NCBI GenBank assembly: GCA_019695455.1
Contig: JAEUAC010000184.1
Coordinates: 1-20,833 of the forward strand
From: Methylorubrum extorquens
GTDB lineage: Bacteria; Pseudomonadota; Alphaproteobacteria; Rhizobiales; Beijerinckiaceae
DNA length: 20,833 nt
Direction of reading: 5' to 3'
Shown: piece by piece, positions 1 through 8,056 of the stretch
How the letters are laid out: every line of letters begins with the position of its first letter
How positions within the stretch are numbered: position 1 is the first letter of the stretch
Program-made: the position numbers and the translations under genes
The notes under the pieces: generated by a model
Databases searched by the model: none
The model's input: the letters and a program-made list of their open reading frames with translations, nothing else
What the model was told of the DNA's origin: nothing

Positions 1-1186
1 CCGAGCGCTGGGCGAGCGCCCGCACCTCGGAGGCGACCACGGCGAAGCCCTTGCCGGCCTCCCCGGCCCGCGCCGCCTCGACGCCCGCGTTCAGCGCCAG
101 CAGGTTCGTCTGGAAGGCGATCTCGTCCATCATCTCGGTGATGTTGCCGATCTCCCGGGACGAACGCTCGATCTCGCCCATGGTGGCGATGGCCTTGCGC
201 ACCACGATCTCGGATTGCTCCGCATAGCCGCGGGAGCGGTCGACGAGGTGTCCGGCCTCCTCGGCCCGCTTGGCGGTCGCCTTCACGGTCGACGTGATCT
301 GCTCGACGGCCGCCGCGGTCTCCTCGACGGAGGCGGCCTGCTGCTCGGTGCGACGGGAGAGGTCGTTGGCCGCGTTGCTGATCTCCAGCGCCGCCGCATC
401 GATCGAGTCGGCGTTCTCGCCCACCGCCTGCAGGGCGTGCCGGAGGGTCGCGACCGAGCCGTTCAGGTCGTCGCGCAGCGCGTGGTAGGCGTCCGGCAGG
501 TAGCCGACCACCTGGGACGTCAGGTCCTGCGCGGCGATGCCGGCGATGGCCTTGCCGAAGCTGTCGGAGACCATCTTCTGCTCGCTGGCGATGGCGTCCG
601 CCTGGGCCACCTGCTTCGCCTTCTCGGCCTCCTCCAGGTAGACGGAGATCGCGAGCTCGATGTCGAGCAGCACGGCCTTCGCGAGGCTGCCGAGCGATCG
701 GCCGAACGCGGCGGGCGTCATGGCCGGCGACTTGGAGAACCAGCCGCCCGACGGGAAGTTCTCGGCGACGGCGGCGTTGATGAGGTGATCGAGGACGATC
801 GCGTAGCCGCCGATGTACCAGCGGGGCTCCAGCCCGATGCGCGCGTGCACGGTGCCGATCGTCTTCACCTTGTTCACGTAGTCGGCCGAGAAGTCGCCGT
901 TGGCGATGTTGACCCAGTGGCCGGTCTGCGCGCCCTTGGCGGCCGCCATGTGCTCCTCCGAGCGGAAGAACGCCCGCGTCTCCGGCGTCTTGCGGACCTG
1001 CGCGTAGAATCGGTCGAGCGCGATCGGCAATTCCCTGTCGATCATGGTCTTGACGGTGCGGATGGCCGCGCAGCTCTCTGTGGACATCCCCATGAAGTCC
1101 AATCGACCTGCAATGATCTGCGCCGTATCGAGCGACGATCTGGACGCATGCACTGACGTAGAGTGACTGGTTTTCGCGTTCGACAT
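1..1186 (-). CDS. Globin-coupled methyl-accepting chemotaxis protein (HemAT-like), 3' end outside window
   Basis: Soluble chemoreceptor that probably senses O2 or another haem ligand and signals to the CheA/CheW array. Read from the ATG at 1186 it gives 395 residues and is still open at the window edge. Residues about 20-185 resemble a protoglobin sensor domain, with the motif TVHARIGLEPRWYIGGY; His114 is the likely proximal haem ligand. A HAMP-like segment follows (about 208-260), then a methyl-accepting signalling domain. Its hairpin tip, residues 355-395, contains EIAFQTNLLALNAGVEAARA and then GKGFAVVASEVRALAQRS, the classic MCP signature. I see no transmembrane segment, so it should be cytoplasmic. 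The start is supported by an AGGAG about six bases upstream. The tip carries NAGVEAARAG where most receptors have NAAVEAARAG. Family assignment is firm; the ligand is inferred. Confidence 0.93.
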   Translation of the reverse strand, partial: MSNAKTSHSTSVHASRSSLDTAQIIAGRLDFMGMSTESCAAIRTVKTMIDRELPIALDRFYAQVRKTPETRAFFRSEEHMAAAKGAQTGHWVNIANGDFSADYVNKVKTIGTVHARIGLEPRWYIGGYAIVLDHLINAAVAENFPSGGWFSKSPAMTPAAFGRSLGSLAKAVLLDIELAISVYLEEAEKAKQVAQADAIASEQKMVSDSFGKAIAGIAAQDLTSQVVGYLPDAYHALRDDLNGSVATLRHALQAVGENADSIDAAALEISNAANDLSRRTEQQAASVEETAAAVEQITSTVKATAKRAEEAGHLVDRSRGYAEQSEIVVRKAIATMGEIERSSREIGNITEMMDEIAFQTNLLALNAGVEAARAGEAGKGFAVVASEVRALAQRS

Positions 1187-1288
1187 CTTGATCTCCTGAC
1201 GTCGTCCAGAACGGTTCATGCCTACGGACGGCCTCGACCAGCCGCCACGACGTCGCCGAATCACGAATGATGCCGACTTCGTGCGCTC

Positions 1289-1316
1289 ATTTGTCCAAAT
1301 TGTACTTAACGAAGTA
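1289..1316. promoter_or_regulatory. Pair of adjacent inverted repeats between divergent genes
   Basis: The 265-base gap between the chemoreceptor and the TctC-like gene holds one A+T-rich island. It contains two perfect inverted repeats side by side: ATTTG-TC-CAAAT at 1289-1300 and TACTT-AACG-AAGTA at 1303-1316. In this GC-rich background they stand out as likely operator or promoter DNA. The regulator is unknown, and either flanking gene could be the target. Nothing else is recognised in the gap apart from a Shine-Dalgarno sequence on each side. Confidence 0.35.
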
Positions 1317-1451
1317 TGCACGGTCGCCTGGCATGCGCCTCGCCTGCGCGGGAGGGGCGCGGCCGGACGTCCGGCGGGGACGGCGGCCCTGCGTCGACCG
1401 ATCCGATCGGGTCCGCTAAGCGTCCGCACCGCCCTCCGGTGCAGGATGCCC

Positions 1452-2429
1452 ATGACCAGCCGCCGCCACGCCCTCGCCCTCCTGGCCGCCGCGGCCGCGC
1501 CGTCCGGCCTCGCGGCTCCCGCGCGCGCGCAGGCCTGGCCGTCGCGGCCGATCCGCTTCGTCGTGCCCTACGCGGCCGGCGGGACGACGGACATCGTCGC
1601 CCGGCTCGTCGGCGAGGAGGCGAAGGCGCGGCTCGGCCAGCCCGTCGTCATCGAGAACCGGGGCGGGGCCGGCGGCAACATCGGCATGGACGCCGTCGCG
1701 AAGGCCGCGCCCGACGGCTACACGATCGGCTTCGGGGCGATCTCGACCAACGCGCTGAACCCGCACGTCTACGCCACGATGCCGTTCGATCCGCGCCGGG
1801 ACTTCACGGCGATCAGCCTGCTCGGCACCTCGACCATCGTGCTCGAGGTCGGCCCGGCCCTGCCCGTGCGCAGCGTCGCCGACCTGGTGGCGCACGCGAA
1901 GGCCAACCCCGAGCTGCGCTACGCGACGGCCGGGGCCGGCACCTCCATGCACCTCGCGGCCGTCCTCTTCGCCAGGGCGACCGGCACGAGCCTCGTCCAC
2001 GTGCCCTACCGGGGCAGCGCGCCCGCCATCAACGACCTCGTCGGCGGGCACCTGCCGGCCATGTTCGACAACCTGCCGGCCTCCTTTCCGCAGATCGAGG
2101 CCGGCAAGCTGACGGCCCTCGCGGTCGCGAGCCGCCGGCGGGCGCCCGCCCTCCCCGACGTGCCGACCCTCGCGGAGGCCGGCTACCCGGAGGCGACGAT
2201 CGAGCCCTGGTTCGGGATCTACGGCCCGGCCGGCCTCCCGGCCGAGATCGTGGCCCAGCTCAACGCCGCCTTCACGGCCGCCCTCGCCAAACCCGAGATC
2301 GCGACGAAGCTCGCGACCGTCGGCTTCACGGCCGAGGGCTCGACGCCCGACGCGCTCGACGCGCTGAGCCGCCGCGAATACGACCGGTTCGGCGCCGTGG
2401 CGCGCGAGGCGGGCATCAAGCTGGACTAG
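1452..2429 (+). CDS. Tripartite tricarboxylate transporter substrate-binding protein (Bug/TctC family)
   Basis: Periplasmic solute-binding protein of the Bug family, which typically captures carboxylates for a TctAB membrane pair. The product is 325 aa, a usual length. Residues 1-27 form a signal peptide with a twin-arginine-like MTSRRHALAL start and an Ala-rich core ending ARAQA. The mature protein begins WPSRPIRFVVPYAAGGTTDI and shows the family landmarks VVIENRGGAGGNIG, APDGYT, VPYRGSAPA and DVPTLAEAGYP. The frame is open from 1218, but the signal peptide and an AGG six bases upstream favour the ATG at 1452; the ATG at 1446 is also possible. No tctA or tctB is in the window, so it is an orphan here, as is common for Bug proteins. 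The ligand cannot be told from sequence. Confidence 0.9.
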   Translation: MTSRRHALALLAAAAAPSGLAAPARAQAWPSRPIRFVVPYAAGGTTDIVARLVGEEAKARLGQPVVIENRGGAGGNIGMDAVAKAAPDGYTIGFGAISTNALNPHVYATMPFDPRRDFTAISLLGTSTIVLEVGPALPVRSVADLVAHAKANPELRYATAGAGTSMHLAAVLFARATGTSLVHVPYRGSAPAINDLVGGHLPAMFDNLPASFPQIEAGKLTALAVASRRRAPALPDVPTLAEAGYPEATIEPWFGIYGPAGLPAEIVAQLNAAFTAALAKPEIATKLATVGFTAEGSTPDALDALSRREYDRFGAVAREAGIKLD

Positions 2430-2483
2430 GGGCGCCGGAGCGTCCGCCCTCCGGCCGGTGCGGCGCCGCTCCCCTCGAACGAA

Positions 2484-2509
2484 GACGGCCGGACTTTCGC
2501 CCGGCCGTC
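2484..2509. terminator. Hairpin between convergent genes, probable bidirectional terminator
   Basis: GACGGCCGG at 2484-2492 pairs perfectly with CCGGCCGTC at 2501-2509 around an eight-base loop. It lies between the stop of the TctC-like gene (2429) and the stop of katA (2554), which converge. There is no T run, so intrinsic termination is only probable. Confidence 0.5.
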
Positions 2510-2553
2510 CCGTCGTCCTGTGATCCCGGGATCCTGCGATCCCGGTCTCGTTG

Positions 2554-4143
2554 CTACTCGGCGGCCTGCAGCCGGGGCTGGGCCTCGAGCTTGCCGTCCG
2601 TGTAGGTCGGGCCCTGCCGGTTCCGGCCGGGGGCCGGCTTGCCGGGCAGCGGCGGCAGCGCCTTGGCCGCCTCGAGATCGATCCCGGCGCCCTCGGCGAC
2701 GCGGCGGCCGTAATCCTCGTCGCAATGCCAGAAGTGCCAGACCATGCGGAGCGCGAGCGCCTCGGGGCAGGCCTTCATGTCGTTGGACAGGTTGGCGATC
2801 AGGTCGTCGCGCTCCCAATCCTGGAAGGAGCGATAGCGCTCGCCGGCCTGGGTGTAGTCGTCGGCCACGCGGGTCGGCTGGTAGCGGCCGAGATGGCCCT
2901 CCACGACCTGATGGTACTCCTTGGCGGGCTTCGGCGCCTCGGCGAGCGAGCGCCCGAGATAGCTCGGCTCGTAGTTGACGTGCTTCTCGGCCTCGGGATG
3001 GTCGACGTAGAACGTCATCTGCCCGTCCCGCTGGTTGGTGCGGGTCGCGACGCCCGGCGCGGGCGCGTTGATCGGCAGCTGCAGGTAGTTCGCGCCGACG
3101 CGGTAGCGCTGCGTGTCCGAGTAGGACAGCGTGCGCCCCTGCAGCATCTTGTCGTCCGAGAAGTCGATGCCGTCCACGAGCACGCCCGTGCCGAACGCCG
3201 ATTGCTCGACCTCGGCGAAGAAGTTGTCCGGCACGCGGTCCAGCACCATCCGGCCGCAGGGCAGGAGCGGGAACTGGTCCACGGGCCAGAGCTTCGTGTC
3301 GTCGAGCGGATCGAAGGACAGGTGGTCGTTCGGGCCGTCGGGCATGATCTGCACGCAGAACTCCCACTCGGGGAAGTCGCCCTTGCGGATGGTGTCGTAG
3401 AGGTCGCGCGTCGCGTGGCCGACGTCGCGTCCCTGGATCTCGGCCGCCTGCGCCGACGTCAGGTTGCGGACGCCCTGCTTCGGCTCCCAGTGGAACTTGC
3501 ACAGATGCGCCACGCCCTCGTCGTTGACGAGCTTGTAGGTGTTGACGCCCGAGCCCTCCATCTCGCGATAGTTCGCCGGGATGCCCCAGGGCGACTTCAG
3601 GTGCGTCACCATGTGGAGCGATTCCGGGTGCGCGGCGATGAAGTCGAAGAAGCGCCAGGGCTCCTGGCGGTTGGTCACCGGATCCGGCTTGAAGGCGTGG
3701 ATCATGTCCGGGAACTTGATCGCGTCGCGGATGAAGAAGACCTTGAGGTTGTTGCCGACGAGGTCCCAATTGCCCTCGACCGTCTTGAACTTGACGGCGA
3801 AGCCGCGCGGGTCGCGCTCGGTCTCGGGGCTCTCCTTGGCACCGGCGACGGTGGAGAAGCGCACGAACATCGGCGTCCTCACGCCCGTCTGCGTCAGCAC
3901 CTTGGCGCGGGTGTACGTGGCGGCCGGCTCGCCGCCGATCGTGCCGTAGGCCTCGAAGAAGCCGTGGGCGCCCGCGCCGCGCGCGTGGACGACGCGCTCG
4001 GGGATCCGCTCGCGGTCGAAATGGGTGATCTTCTCGATGAACTGATAGTTCTCGAGCGTCGCCGGGCCGCGCTCGCCGACCGTGCGGGTCGCCTGGTTGT
4101 CGCGGACGGGGTGACCCTGTCGGGTCGTCAGAATCTCGGCCAT
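2554..4143 (-). CDS. katA: Monofunctional haem catalase
   Basis: Breaks down hydrogen peroxide to water and oxygen. The product is 529 aa, within the range of clade 1/3 catalases. Visible active-site elements are the distal His53 in ERVVHARGAGAHGFFE, the distal Asn in DLVGNNLKVFFIRD (about 131), FDPLDDTKLWP (about 278-287), and the proximal haem tyrosine Tyr341 in RTLSYSDTQRYRVGANYLQL. The spacing matches other catalases. The start at 4143 (MAEILTTRQGHPVRDNQ) has a strong GGAGGAGA upstream. The frame stays open to 4215, but the added residues are Arg-rich and not catalase-like. It is divergent from oxyR across 106 bases, the arrangement known in Agrobacterium, so OxyR control is very likely. 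No signal peptide is seen, so it should be cytoplasmic. Confidence 0.97.
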   Translation of the reverse strand: MAEILTTRQGHPVRDNQATRTVGERGPATLENYQFIEKITHFDRERIPERVVHARGAGAHGFFEAYGTIGGEPAATYTRAKVLTQTGVRTPMFVRFSTVAGAKESPETERDPRGFAVKFKTVEGNWDLVGNNLKVFFIRDAIKFPDMIHAFKPDPVTNRQEPWRFFDFIAAHPESLHMVTHLKSPWGIPANYREMEGSGVNTYKLVNDEGVAHLCKFHWEPKQGVRNLTSAQAAEIQGRDVGHATRDLYDTIRKGDFPEWEFCVQIMPDGPNDHLSFDPLDDTKLWPVDQFPLLPCGRMVLDRVPDNFFAEVEQSAFGTGVLVDGIDFSDDKMLQGRTLSYSDTQRYRVGANYLQLPINAPAPGVATRTNQRDGQMTFYVDHPEAEKHVNYEPSYLGRSLAEAPKPAKEYHQVVEGHLGRYQPTRVADDYTQAGERYRSFQDWERDDLIANLSNDMKACPEALALRMVWHFWHCDEDYGRRVAEGAGIDLEAAKALPPLPGKPAPGRNRQGPTYTDGKLEAQPRLQAAE

Positions 4144-4185
4144 GCGCCGTCTCCTCCAGTCTGGGGTTGGTCCAATTCGCAGACC

Positions 4186-4215
4186 GGTATGGCGCCGCCG
4201 TGACGAGAAGGCCAA
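4186..4215 (-). promoter_or_regulatory. Candidate katA promoter
   Basis: On the minus strand a TTGGCC (4215-4210) is followed after 18 bases by CATACC (4191-4186). This would give a leader of roughly 35 bases before katA. The -10 match is poor, as expected for an activator-dependent promoter. The OxyR-like palindrome at 4237-4251 lies just upstream, in the right place to recruit polymerase. Confidence 0.35.
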
Positions 4216-4236
4216 TGCATCGTTCGACCGATTGCC

Positions 4237-4251
4237 ATAGGCTCGGCCTAT
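4237..4251. promoter_or_regulatory. OxyR-like operator overlapping the oxyR start codon
   Basis: ATAG-N7-CTAT is exactly the spacing of one OxyR half-site (ATAGntnnnanCTAT). It sits inside a longer perfect inverted repeat, CATAGGC-TCG-GCCTATG (4236-4252). Its last bases are part of the ATG of oxyR, so bound protein would block oxyR expression while lying upstream of the katA promoter. A second half-site expected about 22 bases toward katA is not clearly conserved. Confidence 0.65.
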
Positions 4252-5167
4252 GAATGTCGGCGCCCTCTCCCTCCGCGACCTCGAATACGTCGTGGCGGTC
4301 GCCGGAGAGCGTCACTTCGGGCGGGCGGCCGAGCGCTGCAACGTGAGCCAGCCCGCCCTGTCGGCCCAGATCCGCAAGCTCGAGGAGAATCTCGGCCTGG
4401 TCCTGTTCGAGCGCACGAGCCGCCGCGTCATCCCGACCCTCGACGGCGAGGCGCTGCTGCGCGAGGCGCGCGTCGTGCTCGGGGCGGCGCAGCGCTTCCT
4501 CGACATCGCGGCCGAGCGCCAGGGCGGCCTCGCGGCGGAGCGGCTGGCGCTCGGCGCCATCCAGACGCTCGGTCCCTACCTGTTCCCCCGCATCCTGCGA
4601 CGGCTGCGCGACGCCTTCCCGCGCCTCGCCCTGACGCTGACCGAGAGCCGCACGGCGGACCTCCTGGACGACCTCCGCGAGGGCCGGCTCGACGCGGCCC
4701 TCCTCTCGCCGCCCCTCGACGAGACCGGCCTCACGCTCCTGCCGCTCTTCGTCGAGCCCTTCATCCTGTGCTGCCCCGCCGACCACGCGCTGGCGGGCGC
4801 GAAGCGCGTGCGCGCCGCCGATCTCGCGGGGCCGGGCCTCCTCCTCCTCGACGAGGGCAATTGCCTGCGCGACCAGGCGGTCGCCGCCTGCGCGGCCGCC
4901 CCGAACGCGAGCCGCCACGCGACCTCGCTCGAGACGCTGCGCTCCATGGTGGCGGCCGGCCAGGGCTACACGCTGCTGCCCCGCCTCGCGGCCGGGGACG
5001 GGCGCGACGACGGCGCCCTCGTCACCTGCCGGCCCTTCGGCGAGAACGGCCCCGGCCGCACCATCGCCCTCGCCTGGCGGGCCAGCGACCCCCGCGGCGA
5101 CCGGCTGGCGGCGCTGGCGCGGTTCTTCCGCGACGCCGCCCCGGAGGGCGTGACGGCCGCGGCGTGA
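4250..5167 (+). CDS. oxyR: Peroxide-sensing LysR-type activator OxyR
   Basis: LysR-family regulator that activates peroxide defence after disulphide formation. The product is 305 aa. Residues 1-60 are the winged HTH, and the N-terminus (SLRDLEYVVAVAGERHFGRA, then NVSQPALSAQIRKLE) closely follows E. coli OxyR. The decisive feature is LLLLDEGNCLRDQAVAAC: Cys205 and Cys214 have the same nine-residue spacing as the redox pair Cys199/Cys208 of E. coli OxyR. The start is at 4250; an AGG eight bases upstream is a weak ribosome site. The palindrome overlapping the start suggests autoregulation. It is divergent from katA, its probable target, and convergent with corA. Confidence 0.95.
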   Translation: MNVGALSLRDLEYVVAVAGERHFGRAAERCNVSQPALSAQIRKLEENLGLVLFERTSRRVIPTLDGEALLREARVVLGAAQRFLDIAAERQGGLAAERLALGAIQTLGPYLFPRILRRLRDAFPRLALTLTESRTADLLDDLREGRLDAALLSPPLDETGLTLLPLFVEPFILCCPADHALAGAKRVRAADLAGPGLLLLDEGNCLRDQAVAACAAAPNASRHATSLETLRSMVAAGQGYTLLPRLAAGDGRDDGALVTCRPFGENGPGRTIALAWRASDPRGDRLAALARFFRDAAPEGVTAAA

Positions 5168-5201
5168 CGGCCGCCGGATCCGGGCCGCCGCCCCGGAGGC
5201 G

Positions 5202-6194
5202 CTACAGCCAGCGTTTCCAGCGAAAGAAGAAGTACGGCATCACGGCCGCGATCACCATCAGGACCAGCGCCAGCGGATAGCCGACCGTGCTCTCGAGCTC
5301 CGGCATGTGCTTGAAGTTCATGCCGTAGATCGACGCGATCAGCGTCGGCGGCATGAACACCACGGCCATGACCGAGAACAGCTTGATGATGTTGTTCTGC
5401 TCGAGGTTGACGAGGCCCAGCGTCGCGTCGAGCAGGAACTGGATCTTGTTGTTCTGGAAGGAGGCGTGCTCCTCCAGGGATTGCAGGTCGCGGAGCGTGG
5501 TCCGCATCTGGTCGCGGGCCTCCTTCGAGCCCTTGGCGGCCCGGAGCGAGGCGGTGAGGAACAGCATCGTGCGCTCGATCGAGACGAGGCTCTCCCGCTG
5601 CTTGGAGATCAGGTCGCCCCAATGGCCGAGCGCCCGCAGGGTCGCCTGGTACTCGGCGTTGCGCGTGCCGGGATCGACCTTGGAGGCGAAGACCGCGCGC
5701 GACAGCGCGTCGATGCGCTCGCTCGCCATCTGGAGGACGTCGGCCGCCCGGTCCATCACGGTCTCGATCAGGCCCGCCATCACCTCCTCGCCGTTGCGGC
5801 CGCAGGCGAAGGGGCGCGTCGTCTTCTGGGCGAACATCGCGAAGGCCTTCGGCTGGTCGTAGCGCACCGTGATCAGCACCGCGTCCTTCAGGATGAAGGT
5901 GACGCCGGCGAGCGACGGGTCGTCCTCGTCGGCCCGCACGAGCAGGCGCGCCGTGAGGTAGCGCGCGCCGTGCTCGGCGTAGATCAGCTCGGACGGCTCG
6001 ATGTCCTGCTGGTCCTCGCGGGTCGGCACCTCGATGCCGAGGTAGCGCTCGACCTTCCGGTCCTCGGCCGGCGTCGGCGAGACGAGGTCGATCCAGAGCG
6101 CGTCCGCCGGCACGGCGTCGTCCGGGCCGAGGACGGTCTTGTCGAGCGTGCCGTTGCCGGGGGCCGCGTCCGGCAGGTGGTAGACGATGATCAT
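5202..6194 (-). CDS. corA: CorA-type magnesium/divalent cation channel
   Basis: Inner-membrane channel for Mg2+ (also Co2+/Ni2+ in some members). The product is 330 aa, typical for CorA. Residues 1-about 265 form the cytoplasmic alpha/beta and long-helix funnel. TM1 is about 268-289 and ends at the signature YGMNF (GMN at 291-293). TM2 is about 305-324 and is followed by the basic end FFFRWKRWL, as expected for CorA with a cytoplasmic C-terminus. The start ATG at 6194 lies only seven bases after the stop of the upstream acyl-CoA dehydrogenase gene, so the two are probably co-transcribed, although no functional link is obvious. It converges with oxyR. Confidence 0.95.
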   Translation of the reverse strand: MIIVYHLPDAAPGNGTLDKTVLGPDDAVPADALWIDLVSPTPAEDRKVERYLGIEVPTREDQQDIEPSELIYAEHGARYLTARLLVRADEDDPSLAGVTFILKDAVLITVRYDQPKAFAMFAQKTTRPFACGRNGEEVMAGLIETVMDRAADVLQMASERIDALSRAVFASKVDPGTRNAEYQATLRALGHWGDLISKQRESLVSIERTMLFLTASLRAAKGSKEARDQMRTTLRDLQSLEEHASFQNNKIQFLLDATLGLVNLEQNNIIKLFSVMAVVFMPPTLIASIYGMNFKHMPELESTVGYPLALVLMVIAAVMPYFFFRWKRWL

Positions 6195-6201
6195 CGGGCG
6201 C

Positions 6202-7983
6202 TCAGGAGGCGAGCGCGAGCGGGGCGTCCGCCCCGAAGCCTCCGCCCTGGCTGGCGCTCTCCTCGAGCCCGCCCGCCGCGGTCGCGAGGTTCTCGGCGAA
6301 GAAGCGGCAGAGCGCGATGCGGCCCGGCTGGGCGGGATCGTTGTCGCCGGCCGCGATGGCGGCCCGCGCCGCGAGGGCGATCGCGGCGAGCGAGGCGCCG
6401 CCGCGGGCGAGGCCGAACAGCCGGAGATAGGGCGTGGCGCCCTCGAGCGCGGCCGCCTGGTCGCCCGCCTTGAGGGCGCGCAGCATGGCGGAGGTCGCCC
6501 GGTCGAGGCTCTCGATCGCGTCCCGGAGCCGCGGCACGGTCGCGCCGAACCCCTCCCCGCCGGCCTGGGCGGCGGCGGCCACGACGGCCCGCATGGCGGC
6601 GATCTCGGCCCGCACGACCGCGCCGCCCGACAGCGGCAGCTTGCGGGTCACGAGGTCGATGGCCTGGATGCCGTTCGTGCCCTCGTAGATCGCCAGGATG
6701 CGGGCGTCGCGCAGGTGCTGGGCCGCGCCCGTCTCCTCGACGAACCCCATGCCGCCATGCACCTGAACCCCCATGGACGCGACCTCGATGCCGATGTCGG
6801 TCGAGAAGGCCTTCGCGACGGGCGTCAGGAGCGCGGCCCGCTCCGCCGCCGCCTTGCGGGCGGCGGGATCGGGATCGAGCCGCGCCCGGTCGAGCTCGGC
6901 CGCCGTGAGGTAGCAGAGGGCGCGCGAGGCGGCCGTGAAGCCCTTCATGGTGAGGAGCGTGCGCTGCACGTCCGGGTGGTCGAGGATCGGGCTCATGTCG
7001 GGACCGGCGGCGTTCGCCGCCCGGCCCTGGCGCCGGTCCCGCGCATAGGCGAGCGCGCCCTGGTAGGCGCGGTCCGCGATGGCGACGCCCTGGAGGCCGA
7101 CGTTCAGGCGCGCGTTGTTCATCATCGTGAACATGCAGGCGAGGCCGCGGTTCTCCTCGCCGATCAGCCAGCCGGTCGCCCCGCCGCCGTCGCCGTAGAC
7201 CATGGTGCAGGTGGGGGACGCGTGGATGCCGAGCTTGTGCTCGATCCCGGCGCAGCGGAGGTCGTTGTGCGACCCGTCCGGCAGGATCTTCGGCACGAGG
7301 AAGAGCGAGATGCCGCGCGTGCCGGGCGGCGCGTCGGGCAGGCGCGCGAGCACGAGGTGGACGATGTTGTCCGTGAGGTCGTGCTCGCCGTAGGTGATGT
7401 AGATCTTGGTGCCCGCGATCCGGTAGGTGCCGTCGCCCGCCCGCTCGGCCCGGGTGCGCAGCGCCGCGAGGTCCGAGCCGGCATGCGGCTCCGTCAGGTT
7501 CATGGTGCCGGTCCACTCGCCGGAGACGAGCTTGGCGAGGTAGCGCGCCTTCAGGTCCTCCGCGCCGTGCTTGTCGAGCGCCTCGACGGCGCCGACCGTC
7601 AGGAGCGGCCCGAGCGCGAAGCCCATGGAGGCCGCGTTCCACATCTCCGAGCACGGCGCCGCGACCAGCGTCGGCAGCCCCTGGCCGCCGTACTCGACCG
7701 GTCCCGGCAGCGCGTTCCAGCCGGCCTCGGCCCAGGCCCGGTAGGCGTCGCGGAAGCCCGGCGGCATCGTCACGCGGCCGTCGGCGAGCGTCGCCCCCTG
7801 CGTGTCCCCGATGCGGTTCAGCGGCGCGACCCGCTCCGCCGCGAACTTCGCCGCCTCCTCCAGCACGGCATCCACGAGGTCGCCCGTGAGGTCGCCGTAG
7901 AGCCCCGACGCGATCGCCTCGTCCAGGCCCGCGGCATGGCGCATGGTGAAGGCCATGTCGGCCACGGGGGGACGATAGCTCAT
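6202..7983 (-). CDS. Acyl-CoA dehydrogenase, DmdC-like (3-methylmercaptopropionyl-CoA dehydrogenase type)
   Basis: FAD-dependent oxidation of an acyl-CoA thioester. The product is 593 aa, much longer than ordinary acyl-CoA dehydrogenases (about 380-400) and matching the DmdC/long subfamily. It begins MSYRPPVADMAFTMRHAAGL, typical for that group. The substrate and FAD motif MNLTEPHAGSDLAALRT is at about 161-177. The catalytic base is probably Glu434 in AIYEGTNGIQAIDLVTRK. A C-terminal extension of about 140 residues, rich in Ala, follows. The start at 7983 has GGGAG upstream. DmdC acts in DMSP demethylation, but many relatives act on other acyl-CoAs and no other dmd gene is here, so the substrate is open. 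corA follows seven bases downstream. Confidence 0.9.
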   Translation of the reverse strand: MSYRPPVADMAFTMRHAAGLDEAIASGLYGDLTGDLVDAVLEEAAKFAAERVAPLNRIGDTQGATLADGRVTMPPGFRDAYRAWAEAGWNALPGPVEYGGQGLPTLVAAPCSEMWNAASMGFALGPLLTVGAVEALDKHGAEDLKARYLAKLVSGEWTGTMNLTEPHAGSDLAALRTRAERAGDGTYRIAGTKIYITYGEHDLTDNIVHLVLARLPDAPPGTRGISLFLVPKILPDGSHNDLRCAGIEHKLGIHASPTCTMVYGDGGGATGWLIGEENRGLACMFTMMNNARLNVGLQGVAIADRAYQGALAYARDRRQGRAANAAGPDMSPILDHPDVQRTLLTMKGFTAASRALCYLTAAELDRARLDPDPAARKAAAERAALLTPVAKAFSTDIGIEVASMGVQVHGGMGFVEETGAAQHLRDARILAIYEGTNGIQAIDLVTRKLPLSGGAVVRAEIAAMRAVVAAAAQAGGEGFGATVPRLRDAIESLDRATSAMLRALKAGDQAAALEGATPYLRLFGLARGGASLAAIALAARAAIAAGDNDPAQPGRIALCRFFAENLATAAGGLEESASQGGGFGADAPLALAS

Positions 7984-8056
7984 GGAACGCTCCCGACGGT
8001 GTCGTTGACGCGGGCCGGCCGATCCGCTTCGTGCCGCGTGGCGGGAGTGATGTGAC

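Noticed and set aside
215..1156. Long plus-strand open frame opposite the chemoreceptor gene
   Set aside because: Arg/Gly/Val-rich shadow produced by high GC; the minus strand encodes a clear globin-MCP protein.
1218..1451. N-terminal extension of the TctC-like protein
   Set aside because: The extra 78 residues precede a proper signal peptide and are unlike the family; they contain the AT-rich regulatory region.
2551..4203. 550-codon plus-strand frame opposite catalase
   Set aside because: Antisense shadow of katA; all catalase motifs are in the minus-strand frame.
2426..4918. 830-codon minus-strand frame across katA and oxyR
   Set aside because: It overlaps two well-supported genes in another frame and its product is low-complexity Arg/Ala/Gly sequence with no domain.
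5174..5183. CCGGATCCGG palindrome between oxyR and corA
   Set aside because: Too short and too GC-typical to call an operator or terminator.
8005..8033. TTGACG-N17-TTCGTG as a sua5 promoter
   Set aside because: Good -35 but almost no match at -10; not strong enough to list as a feature.
6187..8055. 622-codon plus-strand frame opposite the DmdC-like gene
   Set aside because: Antisense shadow; the minus strand carries the acyl-CoA dehydrogenase signatures in order.
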